Shown piece by piece: positions 16,336 through 26,098 of a stretch of 64,000 nucleotides of DNA; position 1 is the stretch's first letter; the number at the start of each line of letters is the position of its first letter. The notes below the pieces were generated by a model. The model was not told the origin of the DNA and ran no database searches. It worked only from the letters and a program-made list of their open reading frames with translations. A program made the position numbers and the translations under genes. Source of the stretch: Dechloromonas sp. HYN0024. Its GTDB lineage: Bacteria; Pseudomonadota; Gammaproteobacteria; Burkholderiales; Rhodocyclaceae. The DNA is taken from NCBI RefSeq assembly GCF_003441615.1, contig NZ_CP031842.1, forward strand, positions 1,258,501 through 1,322,500, written 5' to 3'.

Positions 16336-17664
16336 TTAATCCCCTCCGCGCAGGTTCTGTACCTGGAATAGCCCGTTTGGACTGAGCCCGGGTTGGGCCA
16401 GGGTCTTGAATTGGCCGGTCGAACAATGTTTGGCCTGGACGTCGATCATTGCGCCTGAGTCATTGAGGGGAACCCCGGTACCCTTGTTGCCCGGCAGATG
16501 GTGATCGGGATGCGATTTGCCGAGAATGGCGATTTTCCAGAGTTCGCCCTTGCGGTCATAAATCAGCGTGCGGGCAATGGCATAGGTTTGCGCATCGAAA
16601 TAGAAAATACGCTTGCTGACAGGGTGGGCCGGCATGACCGGTTCGGCTTCAACGACATGAACCTTGCGCATCTGCCAGGCGATGTCGGGGAAACAGCCTC
16701 CTTGTCCGCTGAAATTCACATATTGAAAGCCGTCCGGATCCTTGAATTCATCGGAGAGTTTCAAGTCATTGTGGTTGTAGAAGGGCATCAATAACTGCCG
16801 GGTCTCCTTGTAGGTCCACTTCATTTCGGAGATCCGGGCGTTGTAGCCATCAAAATCTTCAATCATGACATCGGAACCGAGGAAAGCATCTGTCGTTTGA
16901 CCCGTGGCCAGGCGACGGACCCGGCGCTGAAAGCCAAAATACATGTAGGCATCATCCTGCCTGGCATCGTCGTCAAAGCGCTGGATCAGGAGCTGGGTAT
17001 TCTTGAAATCGGTCGGTTCGAAGACCTTCAGGTAGCTGGCCGCATAGATATTGGAAGGGTTGGGCGTGACGTCCGGTATGGGGCTGGCCGTCGTCCGATA
17101 CTTGAATTTCAGGAAACGCACCTCAACCCGCAACAAGCGTTCAACCTGACCGCTCAGCAGATTGCGGTACTTCCACAGAATGGGCAGGATGGCGCCGCCA
17201 TCACCGTGCGCGTAGCGAAAATTCCAGGCGATCTTTTCCCCGGCGCGCGGATCGCTTGTCTGAGGCTCTTCGGGGAAGGGGCGGCCACCGGTATAGCCAA
17301 GTATTTCGCCGGGTTTGTCTCCCAGCCGGGCCGGGGATTTTTTGGCTTCCCTTTCGGTGACCGCGATATAAGCCTTATCAACGTCGAAGGAGGTGCTTGG
17401 TGCCACCTTGATGTCGTACCAGCCGTTGCGCAGGGCGAGGATCATCCCCGCATCAAGAAACTCGCGATATTGGTCGACATTGGCTTTATTGATCACCGTG
17501 CCGGGGGCGACAGACGGGGCGCTTTCGCGGACCAAGGCAAAGCTGCGTTCAATCACGCTATCAGCCATTGCCGGTGCGGCGAATGGCAGTCCGAGCAGCC
17601 CAATTGGCAGTAAAAACGTCCCATTCAGATAACTGGCTCGTGATTGATTTGGCAATTTTTTCAT
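16336..17664 (-). CDS. DUF1329 family outer-membrane-targeted protein
   Basis: The 442-residue exported protein has a signal peptide of about 35 residues ending AMA. The body matches the DUF1329 (LolA/LolB-fold, outer membrane) family by its overall pattern: APGTVINKANVDQY near the N-terminus, GGRPFPEP-like segments, and a C-terminal region with GYNAR..EWKY-type blocks. Family members often sit beside DUF1302 proteins and are linked to hydrophobic compound or steroid metabolism, but no DUF1302 gene is nearby. Function remains unassigned. Confidence 0.78.
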   Translation of the reverse strand: MKKLPNQSRASYLNGTFLLPIGLLGLPFAAPAMADSVIERSFALVRESAPSVAPGTVINKANVDQYREFLDAGMILALRNGWYDIKVAPSTSFDVDKAYIAVTEREAKKSPARLGDKPGEILGYTGGRPFPEEPQTSDPRAGEKIAWNFRYAHGDGGAILPILWKYRNLLSGQVERLLRVEVRFLKFKYRTTASPIPDVTPNPSNIYAASYLKVFEPTDFKNTQLLIQRFDDDARQDDAYMYFGFQRRVRRLATGQTTDAFLGSDVMIEDFDGYNARISEMKWTYKETRQLLMPFYNHNDLKLSDEFKDPDGFQYVNFSGQGGCFPDIAWQMRKVHVVEAEPVMPAHPVSKRIFYFDAQTYAIARTLIYDRKGELWKIAILGKSHPDHHLPGNKGTGVPLNDSGAMIDVQAKHCSTGQFKTLAQPGLSPNGLFQVQNLRGGD

Positions 17665-18034
17665 GGTTTCGCTTGTCTTCGTTACATCCTCGAAGGATGC
17701 TTTGTTATTTAGGCAGGAAATCGAGACGATTGAATTCTTCGCCTTTTCCCGATTAATTGGTCTCTATTCTATGGCCAAGCTTAGGCGACCCAGTAAGCCG
17801 CCGTCCGCCCAGCCCCGAAAATTTCAACGTCTGTAATGCGGCGGGTATGTGATTGAGTACAACTGGCCAGGAGTAGCTGGTCAGGCATGAATTCCATATG
17901 CAGTCGTTCCCCAAGATTTGTCCCCATAGGGAGAAACTGAAAATGCGTTTTAGATAATGAAATTGCTATACTGCGTCATCGCTCAAGGGTCAGGATGTCT
18001 TGCAAATTTATGATTGGAACAGAGGAGTCTCGTT
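17665..18034. other. Intergenic region, no gene seen
   Basis: These 370 bases separate two divergent genes and are more AT-rich than the surroundings. A TATACT hexamer at 17967-17972 could be a -10 element for the gene at 18035, but no matching -35 is evident. The only clear signal is the AGAGGAG ribosome site at about 18022-18028. No coding, RNA or repeat structure is convincing. Confidence 0.5.
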
Positions 18035-18613
18035 GTGAATAAAGTCAGACAAATTTCATCGTTAGTATCCATTTTGGCGTTGGCAAGCTTTTCGACACTC
18101 GTAAGTGCCGAAATTACTTCCATTGCCGGCGACTTTACTGAGGAACGGCAAAAGGCATGGATTGAGCTCGCTAAATCCATAACGTATGAGGCCAATTCGG
18201 AGACTCAAAGCATGTACTCCTATGTCAGTGGGCTGCAACGAGCCTGTGAGGGTGCAACTGGCAAAGTGATGGATATGCATGCCCCCAATTCAATTGCCAT
18301 GCAAATTCTAGGGTTCTGCACGGCGGTGAAGGACATGGAGGCGGAAAGAAAGTTTAATGCCGATGGCAAGAAAAAATCATTTCTATCGGGAGCGCCAGCC
18401 TATTGTAGCGATCTCGACCAAGGCATTCGTCATTTCGAGTCCATGCCTAACACGGCAGACTATGCTCTAATTTACCCAGCCGCACAGGAATTAGCTGTGG
18501 CTGCAAAAAAGATCAAAACAAAAGAATTCACATTTACCCCAGACTACAAGGGCGTTGCGTCTTTTGTTGGCATGGATATGCGCCCCAAGCCCGTTGTCGT
18601 TAAATGCAACTAA
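18035..18613 (+). CDS. Secreted protein of unknown function
   Basis: The 192-residue protein is read from a GTG at 18035, placed seven bases after AGAGGAG. It has a signal peptide ending VSA and a mature part with four Cys (RACEG, GFCTAV, YCSDL, VKCN), suggesting two disulfides. Codon use is visibly more AT-rich than in neighbouring genes, and there is no operon partner. Together with the gene-poor flanks, this hints at acquisition by transfer. I do not recognise the family. Confidence 0.75.
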   Translation: MNKVRQISSLVSILALASFSTLVSAEITSIAGDFTEERQKAWIELAKSITYEANSETQSMYSYVSGLQRACEGATGKVMDMHAPNSIAMQILGFCTAVKDMEAERKFNADGKKKSFLSGAPAYCSDLDQGIRHFESMPNTADYALIYPAAQELAVAAKKIKTKEFTFTPDYKGVASFVGMDMRPKPVVVKCN

Positions 18614-19097
18614 GCTCGATAGACGGGCGTGCTAGCGACAGAAATTAAACACAATCCGGAGCGTATGCTTGTGGAGGACAGGCTGAGATTGCCACGGTCC
18701 GCTTCGGAGCAGTCCGGTTGGCTGAACCTAAGTTTGGCTCACTGGACTGGTTTGAAGGACGGCGGATGGCAGCAAAGGGCACGGAGTACTCATTGAATGA
18801 ATGACCAAGCTGACGTCGCGACCTCTCAGGGCTGAATGGCGGGTAAGTGCCGGATGCTGCCCGATTGATCGGCCGTTATGGCCGATCAACTGCCTATTGC
18901 AGAGGACATCAGATAACAATTCGGTGGTAAGCAGTCCCTCGACAGTTGTTCTGCGTTTTAGGTAAGTGGTTGACTCACGTTGAATCTCTCTCGAGGACTC
19001 ATTCGGTTGGCCGGGTCGGTTTATTCTTCTTGTGCAGTCTCTGGGGGGCATCGACCGGGTGTATCCAAGCCGATCCTCCTCGAAACCGGTAGTAACG
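18614..19097. other. Gene-poor intergenic region
   Basis: No convincing gene lies in these 484 bases. An open frame on the minus strand (18728-19141) has no family likeness and runs into the MFS gene, so it is not called. The stretch holds a perfect 10-bp hairpin at 18865-18889. Its composition is patchy, with several ggcggg/gccggat blocks, as in remnants of old repeats or degraded genes. Confidence 0.5.
18865..18889. repeat. Perfect 10-bp inverted repeat with 5-base loop
   Basis: TTGATCGGCC and GGCCGATCAA flank GTTAT. It lies alone in a gene-poor stretch, without a T-tract on either side, so it is not an ordinary intrinsic terminator. It could be an operator or part of a non-coding transcript. 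Confidence 0.6.
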
Positions 19098-20288
19098 TTA
19101 TTGCGGCTTATTTCTAAGCAGGCGGGAAAATACGATGCCAATAAGCGGCATCAGTACGGTGGCTGCGATGAATAGCGCAAATGCTCCCTGCGTTGCCAGC
19201 AGCTTCGCTGCAAGTATTACACCCAGTGATTGCCCGAGAAAAAATGATGAAGCGAACAACGACACCGATGTTCCTCTGACCTGCGGTGCCATTTGTGTCG
19301 CGTTGGTTTGTAGCGTGTTGTGCAGCATGTAAAAGCCCAGGCCGGCCAGATAGGCTGCAGCCGTGGCAAAGGCCCAGGTTGGGCCAAATGCGAGCAATGC
19401 CCAGGCGCTGGCAATGAGCACCCCGCCGAGGAGCGCCAGCCCTTTTTCGCCCAGTCGGCGGACGAAATATTTTGCGTAGGCAATATATGAAAAGCCGCCC
19501 ACCCCAAACAACCCAACCAGTGCGCCAGACATCGACAGCGTCAGTTCAAAGCGTTCGTGAAGGTATGTTGGCACGAAGGCGAGGGCACCAAAAACGGTCA
19601 TCCCTTCCAAGAATACAACGGCAATGATAACGCGAGCCCAGGGAGTGCCCAACACAATCGATGCTTGTGCAATAAGGCCACGCCCTGTCGAGCTAGGTGT
19701 TGATTGGTGGTGCGTTGACGGATTGCGATGGGATTCGAGCAATACAAATATTCCGACCAGAAAATACACCAAGCAAAGGAAGGCGAATGCCCAGCGCCAG
19801 CCCAATGTATCGGCAAAGAAACCTCCGATGAATTGGCCGCCGATGACCCCGAGTATTTGTCCGCCGAGAAAGCGAGCCAGAGTCGGCTGTCGTTCTTCAT
19901 AGGGAACGGTATCCCCTATCCATGCCATCGACAAAGGAATGATTCCAGCCGCGGTTGCGCCGGTGAGTATGCGCGAGAGAACCAATAAATCCAGTGAGCT
20001 GGCCAGCGCTGCCCCCAATGAGCCGACTGTGCAGGCAAGTGTGGTGAATGCAATAAGGCGATATTTGCCGATCCGATCCCCTAGCGGGCCGAAGATCGCC
20101 TGTAGCAGCCCATAGGCTACCGAGAAGCCTGAGACGACATGCGCAACCTCTGTGGAGGATGCGGAGAATGCGTGTGCCAAGTCAGGCAGCATTGGGTCAC
20201 ATAATCGCGCAGATGCAGCACTGGCAAATGCGGCAATCGATAAAAGAAGAATTGCGCGGGCATGTTGCTGCGTTTGAACTGCAGTCAA
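19098..20288 (-). CDS. MFS transporter, drug-efflux type
   Basis: The 396-residue membrane protein has twelve predicted helices. The MFS signature between helices 2 and 3 is GPLGDRIGKYR (near residue 70), with a repeat-like segment YAKYFVRRLGEKG in the second half. Overall it resembles DHA1-type (Bcr/YdhP-like) efflux permeases. The start is a TTG preceded by AGAAGGA. It lies 105 bases downstream of the RND outer-membrane gene on the same strand, so it may be read with that operon or from its own promoter. The substrate is unknown. Confidence 0.85.
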   Translation of the reverse strand: MTAVQTQQHARAILLLSIAAFASAASARLCDPMLPDLAHAFSASSTEVAHVVSGFSVAYGLLQAIFGPLGDRIGKYRLIAFTTLACTVGSLGAALASSLDLLVLSRILTGATAAGIIPLSMAWIGDTVPYEERQPTLARFLGGQILGVIGGQFIGGFFADTLGWRWAFAFLCLVYFLVGIFVLLESHRNPSTHHQSTPSSTGRGLIAQASIVLGTPWARVIIAVVFLEGMTVFGALAFVPTYLHERFELTLSMSGALVGLFGVGGFSYIAYAKYFVRRLGEKGLALLGGVLIASAWALLAFGPTWAFATAAAYLAGLGFYMLHNTLQTNATQMAPQVRGTSVSLFASSFFLGQSLGVILAAKLLATQGAFALFIAATVLMPLIGIVFSRLLRNKPQ

Positions 20289-20378
20289 ATCGTTGTCCTT
20301 CTATCGGTTTTTGTCTGCTCAATAGGTCACGGATAATCTTGGCGTATGAGACCTACAACAAGGTCCCTGAGATAAATG

Positions 20379-20391
20379 TGTGAGTCTCACA
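20379..20391. promoter_or_regulatory. 13-bp palindrome upstream of the MFS gene
   Basis: TGTGAG-T-CTCACA is a perfect dyad about 90 bases before the MFS start and just past the stop of the RND outer-membrane gene. It has the form of a repressor operator, but no cognate regulator can be named. Confidence 0.35.
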
Positions 20392-20393
20392 AG

Positions 20394-21806
20394 TTAGCTG
20401 GACACCCAGCCACCGCCGAGGGCCTTGAAGAGATCGACCGCAGCGCCCAGGCGGCTCTTGCGGCTAGCCAGATACTGTAATTGAGCGCCGTTCAACGTGC
20501 GTTGGGCATCAAGCAGGTCCATGTAGCCAGAATAGCCTGCCGCATAACGCTTCTGAGCCAGATCAAGTGCCCGTTGCGCCGCCTCAACCTGAGCCGAAGT
20601 CGCGGCTTCCTCTTCGCTATATTCTCGCAGTCCGACGATTGCGTCGTTCACCTCCTTGAAGGCGGTCTGCACGGTCTTCCGGTAATTAGCCAGTGTTTCC
20701 TTTTGCGCTGCCGTGGCCTGATCAATCCGGGCACCCGTGCGACCAGCATCGAAGACCGGCATGGCGAGGCCGATGGCGGCTGACCATATGCCGGCACCAC
20801 CTGAGAACAGGTTGGAGAGCGCCATGCTTTCACTGCCGAATAAGCCGGTCAGGCTGATGGTCGGATAATAGGCCGCCTTGGCGACACCGATACGTGCGTT
20901 CGCGGCGACCAGCTTTTCTTCGGCCTGGCGGATGTCGGGACGGGCTTCGAGTAAAGCGGACGGCAGACCGGCCGGTGGTGTTGGCGGCAGTGGTAGTTTA
21001 TCGAGGCTGGACGGGCTGATCCTTAGGCCGGGCTGGCCGCTGAGTAGGCCAATCTGGTTTTCGGACAGGGCGCGCAGGCGCTGCAACTGGCTCCACTGTG
21101 CCTGGGCGCCATTCAGCGCACTATCGGCCTGAGCCAGTTCGAGGCCCGAGGCGGTGCCGGCATGCAGACGGGCCTCGACGATTTTCCGGGCTTGCCGACG
21201 GGATTCAAGCGTCTGTGCCGTGACCTCGATCTGGCCGTCCAGACTGCGCAAATTGAGGTATTCGTTGGTCACCTGACCGATCAGCGTGAGGCGCAGGCTG
21301 TCCCGACCGAAGCGACTAGCCAGCACGTCGCTGCGAGCCGCTTCGTTATTGCGGCGAAGGCGACCCCAGAGATCAATCTCGTAGCTCAGCGACAAGGCCG
21401 CTCGGGAATTGTCGTAGGTGGCGCTGCCAATTTTTTTACCGTTGAAGGTTTCGCCGCTGGTTTTGCTGCGCGCAGTGCTGGCCTCAAGGCCAAGGCGCGG
21501 CGCATAGTCGGCGCCAGCCTCACGGGCTGCTGCTTCGGACGCTTCAAGGCGGGCAATGGCCGCTTGCAGATCCTGGTTTGCGGCCAGGGTCTGCTCGATC
21601 AGTGCATTGAGGTCGGTATCGCCGAACAGTGTCCACCAGGCCGGATTGATGGCCGCTTCGACGCTGGCGTCAGCTGAAGCAGATAGCGGCAGGGTCGACG
21701 TCGGGCGAACATAGTCGGGTCCGACGGCGCAGCCACTCAGGACGAGTGCGGCGGATAGCCCCAGCGCAAGGTGAATTTTTGTGTGCTTGATGAGTGGCTT
21801 AGGCAT
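20394..21806 (-). CDS. RND efflux outer membrane lipoprotein (NodT/OprM family)
   Basis: The 470-residue protein has a lipoprotein signal with lipobox LSGC (Cys26). The OMF start motif VGPDYVRP follows. Two long repeats predict the TolC-like alpha-barrel and beta-barrel (for example ARSDVLASRFGRDSLRLTLI and the C-terminal AQKRYAAGYSGYMDLLDAQR). It forms the outer-membrane channel of the tripartite pump encoded with the next two genes and overlaps the RND gene by 8 bases. The start has a GGAGAATCAAG site. Confidence 0.95.
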   Translation of the reverse strand: MPKPLIKHTKIHLALGLSAALVLSGCAVGPDYVRPTSTLPLSASADASVEAAINPAWWTLFGDTDLNALIEQTLAANQDLQAAIARLEASEAAAREAGADYAPRLGLEASTARSKTSGETFNGKKIGSATYDNSRAALSLSYEIDLWGRLRRNNEAARSDVLASRFGRDSLRLTLIGQVTNEYLNLRSLDGQIEVTAQTLESRRQARKIVEARLHAGTASGLELAQADSALNGAQAQWSQLQRLRALSENQIGLLSGQPGLRISPSSLDKLPLPPTPPAGLPSALLEARPDIRQAEEKLVAANARIGVAKAAYYPTISLTGLFGSESMALSNLFSGGAGIWSAAIGLAMPVFDAGRTGARIDQATAAQKETLANYRKTVQTAFKEVNDAIVGLREYSEEEAATSAQVEAAQRALDLAQKRYAAGYSGYMDLLDAQRTLNGAQLQYLASRKSRLGAAVDLFKALGGGWVSS

Positions 21807-24800
21807 CTTGATTCTCCTCCGTCGAGGCGGTCGGCTCTGCTTGCTTGCCGTGCTCCACCCACTGGAAAAAGAGCGGAATGAAAATGGTGGCGATGAAGGT
21901 CGCCGCGATCATCCCGGCGAAAACGCCGGTACCCATTGACTGCCGGGCCGAGGCGCCAGCGCCGGAAGCCTTGACCAAGGGGAAGACGCCGAGCACGAAG
22001 GCGAGCGAGGTCATGATGATCGGACGCAGGCGAAGGCGGGCGGCTTCCAGGGCGGCCTCGGTGATGGTCTTGCCTTCATCGTATTTTTGCGCCGCGAACT
22101 CGACGATCAGGATGGCGTTTTTCGAGGCCAGGCCAATCAATACGACAAGGCCGATCTGAAAGTAGATGTCATTCGGCATGCCGCGCAGCCAGACCCCGGT
22201 CAGCGCCCCCATCAGGGCAAAGGGAACAGCCATGATGACGGCCACCGGCAGCGACCACTTCTCGTACTGGGCGGCGAGGATCAGGAAGACCATGATGATG
22301 GCGAAGACGAAGGCCTGCAGCGACGAGCCGGAGGCGCGTTTTTCCTGGAAGGCCTGGCCGGTCCACGAAATTTCGTAGCCATTGGGCAGTGTGGCGGCGG
22401 CCACTTCCTCGACGATCTTGATGGCGTCGCCCGAGCTGATGCCGGGCTTGCTGTCGCCCATGATCTTGGCGGCGACAAAGCCGTTGAAGCGCTCGACCTG
22501 TTCCGGCCCGACAATGTTCCTGACCGTACTGACTGCCGACAGCGGAATCATGGCCTTGGTCGTCGTACTGCGGACATAGACTTTGCCAAGATCGTCCGGC
22601 TTCATCCGGTAGCTGGCTTCGGCCTGCAACTGCACACGGTAGACGCGCCCCGCCTTGTTGAAGTCATTGACGTAGAGCGCCCCCATGGTGCTTTGCAGGG
22701 TCTGGTAAATCTCGTTGAGCGGGATGCCGAGAGCCAGCGCCTTCGCTTCATCGACCTCGACGAACAGTTGCGGCACGGTTGGCCGGAAGAAAGTGCTGAT
22801 GCGGGTGAACTCGGTGCGCTTCTGCAGTTCGGTGATCAATTGCTGGGTGATTTCGTTGAGCTTCTTGCTGTCGCCATCGATGCGGTTCTGCAGGTACACC
22901 TCGAAACCGCCTGCCGTGCCCAGACCCATGATGGGCGGCGGGTTGAAAACCAATGCCATGCCATCCGGCTGCATCATGCCCATGCCCATGAACTTGCCGG
23001 CCAGGTCCTGCGCCTTGGCATCGCGCTCACTCCAGTCCTTGAGTGGAATGAAGATGGTGCCGGCGTTGGGTTTGTTGCCACCGCCAATGAGGTCGAAGCC
23101 GGCAACGACGAAGGTGTGAGCCACCGCCGGATCGTTGGCAACCATCTGGCGCATGCTTTCGCCGGTTTTCTCGGTGCGCTTCAGCGTTGCGCCATCGGGC
23201 AGCATTAGCGCCGAGATCAGGTAGCCCTGGTCTTCAGCCGGCACGAAGCTGCCGGGAATGAAGCGAAAGAAGGCGACGGTCGCGGCAATGACCAGTGCAA
23301 AAATGATGCCGCCGATAACTCCGTGCTTGAGGGTCAGGCCGACGGTGCTGACGTAGGAACGGGTAAATCGCTCGAATAGCCGGTTGAACGGGATGAACAG
23401 TTTGTGTTCGGTGTGCTGGGCCTTGAGCAGCAGGGCGCAGAGCGCCGGCGTCAGCGTCAGGGCGACGACACCGGAGAGGACGACGGCGACAGCGACCGTG
23501 ACCGCAAATTGTTTGTAGAGCTGGCCGGCAATGCCGCCGAGGAAGGCAACCGGAATGAAGACCGAGCAAAGAACCAGAACGATGGCGATCAGCGCGCCCT
23601 GAACCTGCTGCATGGCCTTGATCGCAGCGTCTCGCGGCGACAGCTTTTCTTCGGCCATCAGTCGTTCGACGTTTTCCAGGACGACAATGGCGTCATCGAC
23701 GACGATGCCGATCGCCAGCACCATGGCGAACAGCGTCAGGGTGTTGATCGAGAAACCGAACAGCCAGAGGCCGGCGAAGGTGCCGATCAGTGAAATCGGT
23801 ACGGCGACCATCGGGATCAGCGTGGCGCGCCAGCTTTGCAGAAAAATATAGACGACGGCGAGGACCAGGATCATCGCCTCGATGAGCGTCTTGACGACTT
23901 CATGGATGGAGGCGGAAACGAAACGCGTCGTGTCGAAGGGGATGACGTAGCCCATGCCTTCCGGCATTTTCTTCTTCAGTTCCTCCATCCTGACGCGCAC
24001 TTTTTCGGCAACGTCCAGCGCATTGGCACCCGTCTGCAGGAAGACGCCCATGGCGATGGTCGGCTGCCCATCGAGTGTCACGCTCTGGTCGTAGCTGTAG
24101 GCACCCAGCTCGAGGCGAGCAACATCCCGGAGGCGGAGTGTGCCCCCGGGCCCGCTGGAACGGATCACGATGTTGCCGAATTCCTCTGGCGTCAGCAGGC
24201 GCCCCTTGGCGGTCACGGTGTAGACCAGCATCTGGTCGGCCGGGGCTGGCTCCTGACCGATCTTGCCGGCCGCATTCTGGGCATTCTGGGCGCGGATGGC
24301 ATCGGCAATATCGCTGATCGTCAGGCCAAGCTGGGCCATGCGGTCCGGTTTCAGCCAGACGCGCATCGAGTAATCCTGGGCGCCGAAAATGGTGACGTCG
24401 CCGACACCCTTGACCCGCTTCAGCTCGTCGGCAATGTTCAGGCTGGCGTAATTGGAGAGGAAGAGCGTGTTGTAGCGGCCTTTCTCGGAATCGAGCGCTA
24501 CGACCTGCAGGATGTCGTTGGAGCGCTTCTGGACGATCACACCGTTGTTGCGTACCTCGGCCGGGAGACGGGGTTCGGCGGCCTTGACGCGGTTATTGAC
24601 GTTGACTGCAGCGACGTCGACATTGGTGCCGACATCGAAGGTGGCGGTGATGGTGATGGCGCCGTTGGCCGATGCCGAGGACGTGAAATAGGACAGATTC
24701 TCGACCCCGTTCAACTGCTCCTCGATCGGGGCAGCGACCGTCTTGGCCAGCGTTTCGGCCGACGCGCCCGGGTAATTGGCAGTGATCAGGACAGTGGGCG

Positions 24801-24918
24801 GGGCGATCTGCGGGTATTGCGCGATGGGCAGCACCTGCGAGGCGACCAGGCCGGCAATGATGATAATGATCGAAATGACCGAGGCGAAAATCGGCCGGTT
24901 GATGAAGAATTTCGACAT
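21799..24918 (-). CDS. RND multidrug efflux permease (AcrB/MexB, HAE1 type)
   Basis: The 1039-residue inner-membrane transporter has twelve helices and two large periplasmic loops. The start segment MSKFFINRPIFASVISI is typical for HAE1 permeases. Proton-relay acids in helix 4 are present (AIGIVVDDAIVVLENVERLM). It captures drugs from the periplasm and inner membrane and uses the proton gradient to push them through the channel. It lies between the adaptor and outer-membrane genes, ATG after AAGGAG. The MexB-like length and motifs make the class firm; substrates are unknown. Confidence 0.97.
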   Translation of the reverse strand: MSKFFINRPIFASVISIIIIIAGLVASQVLPIAQYPQIAPPTVLITANYPGASAETLAKTVAAPIEEQLNGVENLSYFTSSASANGAITITATFDVGTNVDVAAVNVNNRVKAAEPRLPAEVRNNGVIVQKRSNDILQVVALDSEKGRYNTLFLSNYASLNIADELKRVKGVGDVTIFGAQDYSMRVWLKPDRMAQLGLTISDIADAIRAQNAQNAAGKIGQEPAPADQMLVYTVTAKGRLLTPEEFGNIVIRSSGPGGTLRLRDVARLELGAYSYDQSVTLDGQPTIAMGVFLQTGANALDVAEKVRVRMEELKKKMPEGMGYVIPFDTTRFVSASIHEVVKTLIEAMILVLAVVYIFLQSWRATLIPMVAVPISLIGTFAGLWLFGFSINTLTLFAMVLAIGIVVDDAIVVLENVERLMAEEKLSPRDAAIKAMQQVQGALIAIVLVLCSVFIPVAFLGGIAGQLYKQFAVTVAVAVVLSGVVALTLTPALCALLLKAQHTEHKLFIPFNRLFERFTRSYVSTVGLTLKHGVIGGIIFALVIAATVAFFRFIPGSFVPAEDQGYLISALMLPDGATLKRTEKTGESMRQMVANDPAVAHTFVVAGFDLIGGGNKPNAGTIFIPLKDWSERDAKAQDLAGKFMGMGMMQPDGMALVFNPPPIMGLGTAGGFEVYLQNRIDGDSKKLNEITQQLITELQKRTEFTRISTFFRPTVPQLFVEVDEAKALALGIPLNEIYQTLQSTMGALYVNDFNKAGRVYRVQLQAEASYRMKPDDLGKVYVRSTTTKAMIPLSAVSTVRNIVGPEQVERFNGFVAAKIMGDSKPGISSGDAIKIVEEVAAATLPNGYEISWTGQAFQEKRASGSSLQAFVFAIIMVFLILAAQYEKWSLPVAVIMAVPFALMGALTGVWLRGMPNDIYFQIGLVVLIGLASKNAILIVEFAAQKYDEGKTITEAALEAARLRLRPIIMTSLAFVLGVFPLVKASGAGASARQSMGTGVFAGMIAATFIATIFIPLFFQWVEHGKQAEPTASTEENQDA

Positions 24919-24927
24919 GGCCGCTCC

Positions 24928-26064
24928 TTAAGCCTTCGGGGCCGGCTTGGCAGCTGGCTCGGCTCCGGGCACAGCAGGCGGATGCGGAGCGACCGGAGCA
25001 CCCGGACGCAGCTTCATGAGATTGTCGATGATGACCTTGTCACCGGCCTTGAGGCCGCCCAGGATGACCCAGTCCTTGCCGCGCCATTCGCCGGCCTGCA
25101 CGGCGCGCGGCGTCACCTTGTCGCCTTCGCCGGCAAGCATGACGAGCGGCCCCTGCTCGGACTGCACGACGGCTGATTGTGGCACCAGGAAAACGCCGTC
25201 GCGCGCCCCGGTGAGCAGGCGGATGCGGACGAACTGGCCGGGCAAAAGCTGGTTGTCGTTGTTGTCGAACTCGGCACGCAAGGCCTGGGTGCCAAGCGTC
25301 GTATCGATGTTGCCGGCGAGGAAGTTGAGCTTGCCGGTCTTGGGATAAACCGTGCCATTGGCCAGGATCAGTTCGACGCCGCTGATGTTTTTGCTGGTCA
25401 CCCGGCCACCGGCCAGCTTGGCCAGGTCGCTGTCGCCGAGGCTGAAACGGACCCAGATCGGATTGCTTTGATAGATTGATGTGAGCAGGCTGTCGGCACC
25501 GGCCGTGATCAGATTGCCTTCAGACTTCGCGGCACGGCCGGTCGTGCCGGAAACCGGCGCGGTAACGGTTGTCCACGATAGGTTAAGCTCGGCCTGGCGG
25601 AGCGTAGCCAGGGCAATGGCGTTGGCCGAAGTGGCGTCGTCGTATTCCTTCTGGCTGATGGCCTTGGCTTCAATCAGGCTCTTCAGGCGATTCATTTCGC
25701 GGCTGGTTTGTTCAGCCTTGGCCCTGGCTTCGGCCAGGGCAATTTCATAACTGGAGCGGTCGATCTGGAACAGTGGCTGACCTGCCTTGACGGTTTCGCC
25801 TTCCTGGTAGAGGCGCTTGATCAGGATGCCGCCAACACGCGCCCGGACTTCGGTTTCACGGGCGCCTTCGGTTTGTGCCATGACTTCAATGGACGACGGG
25901 ACGCGCTGCGGCTGCACGTCGAGCACCGTGACCGGCATGGGGCCCATGGCGGGCGGGCCGGCCGGCTTGGTGTCCGAGCAACCAGCGAGCAGGGTGGTGC
26001 CCAGTACGGCCGCGCCCAGCAGAATGGAAATCGTTTTGCGCTCAGGCAGGGTTCCGGAATTCAT
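24928..26064 (-). CDS. RND periplasmic adaptor lipoprotein (AcrA/MexA family)
   Basis: The 378-residue membrane fusion protein has a lipobox LAGC (Cys29). A lipoyl/barrel-sandwich segment follows (VRARVGGILIKRLYQEGETVKAGQPLF), then an alpha-hairpin with SLIEAKAISQKEYDDA and a beta-barrel. It links the RND permease to the outer-membrane channel. It is the first gene of the pump operon and is divergent from the TetR-type regulator, with an AcrR-like operator between them. Confidence 0.96.
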   Translation of the reverse strand: MNSGTLPERKTISILLGAAVLGTTLLAGCSDTKPAGPPAMGPMPVTVLDVQPQRVPSSIEVMAQTEGARETEVRARVGGILIKRLYQEGETVKAGQPLFQIDRSSYEIALAEARAKAEQTSREMNRLKSLIEAKAISQKEYDDATSANAIALATLRQAELNLSWTTVTAPVSGTTGRAAKSEGNLITAGADSLLTSIYQSNPIWVRFSLGDSDLAKLAGGRVTSKNISGVELILANGTVYPKTGKLNFLAGNIDTTLGTQALRAEFDNNDNQLLPGQFVRIRLLTGARDGVFLVPQSAVVQSEQGPLVMLAGEGDKVTPRAVQAGEWRGKDWVILGGLKAGDKVIIDNLMKLRPGAPVAPHPPAVPGAEPAAKPAPKA

Positions 26065-26098
26065 GGGCTTGCTCCAAAAAGTGAAATGTTTGGGCTAT

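Noticed and set aside
18728..19141. 137-codon open frame on the minus strand
   Set aside because: It overlaps the MFS gene end, has no ribosome site, no recognisable motif and a composition unlike a protein.
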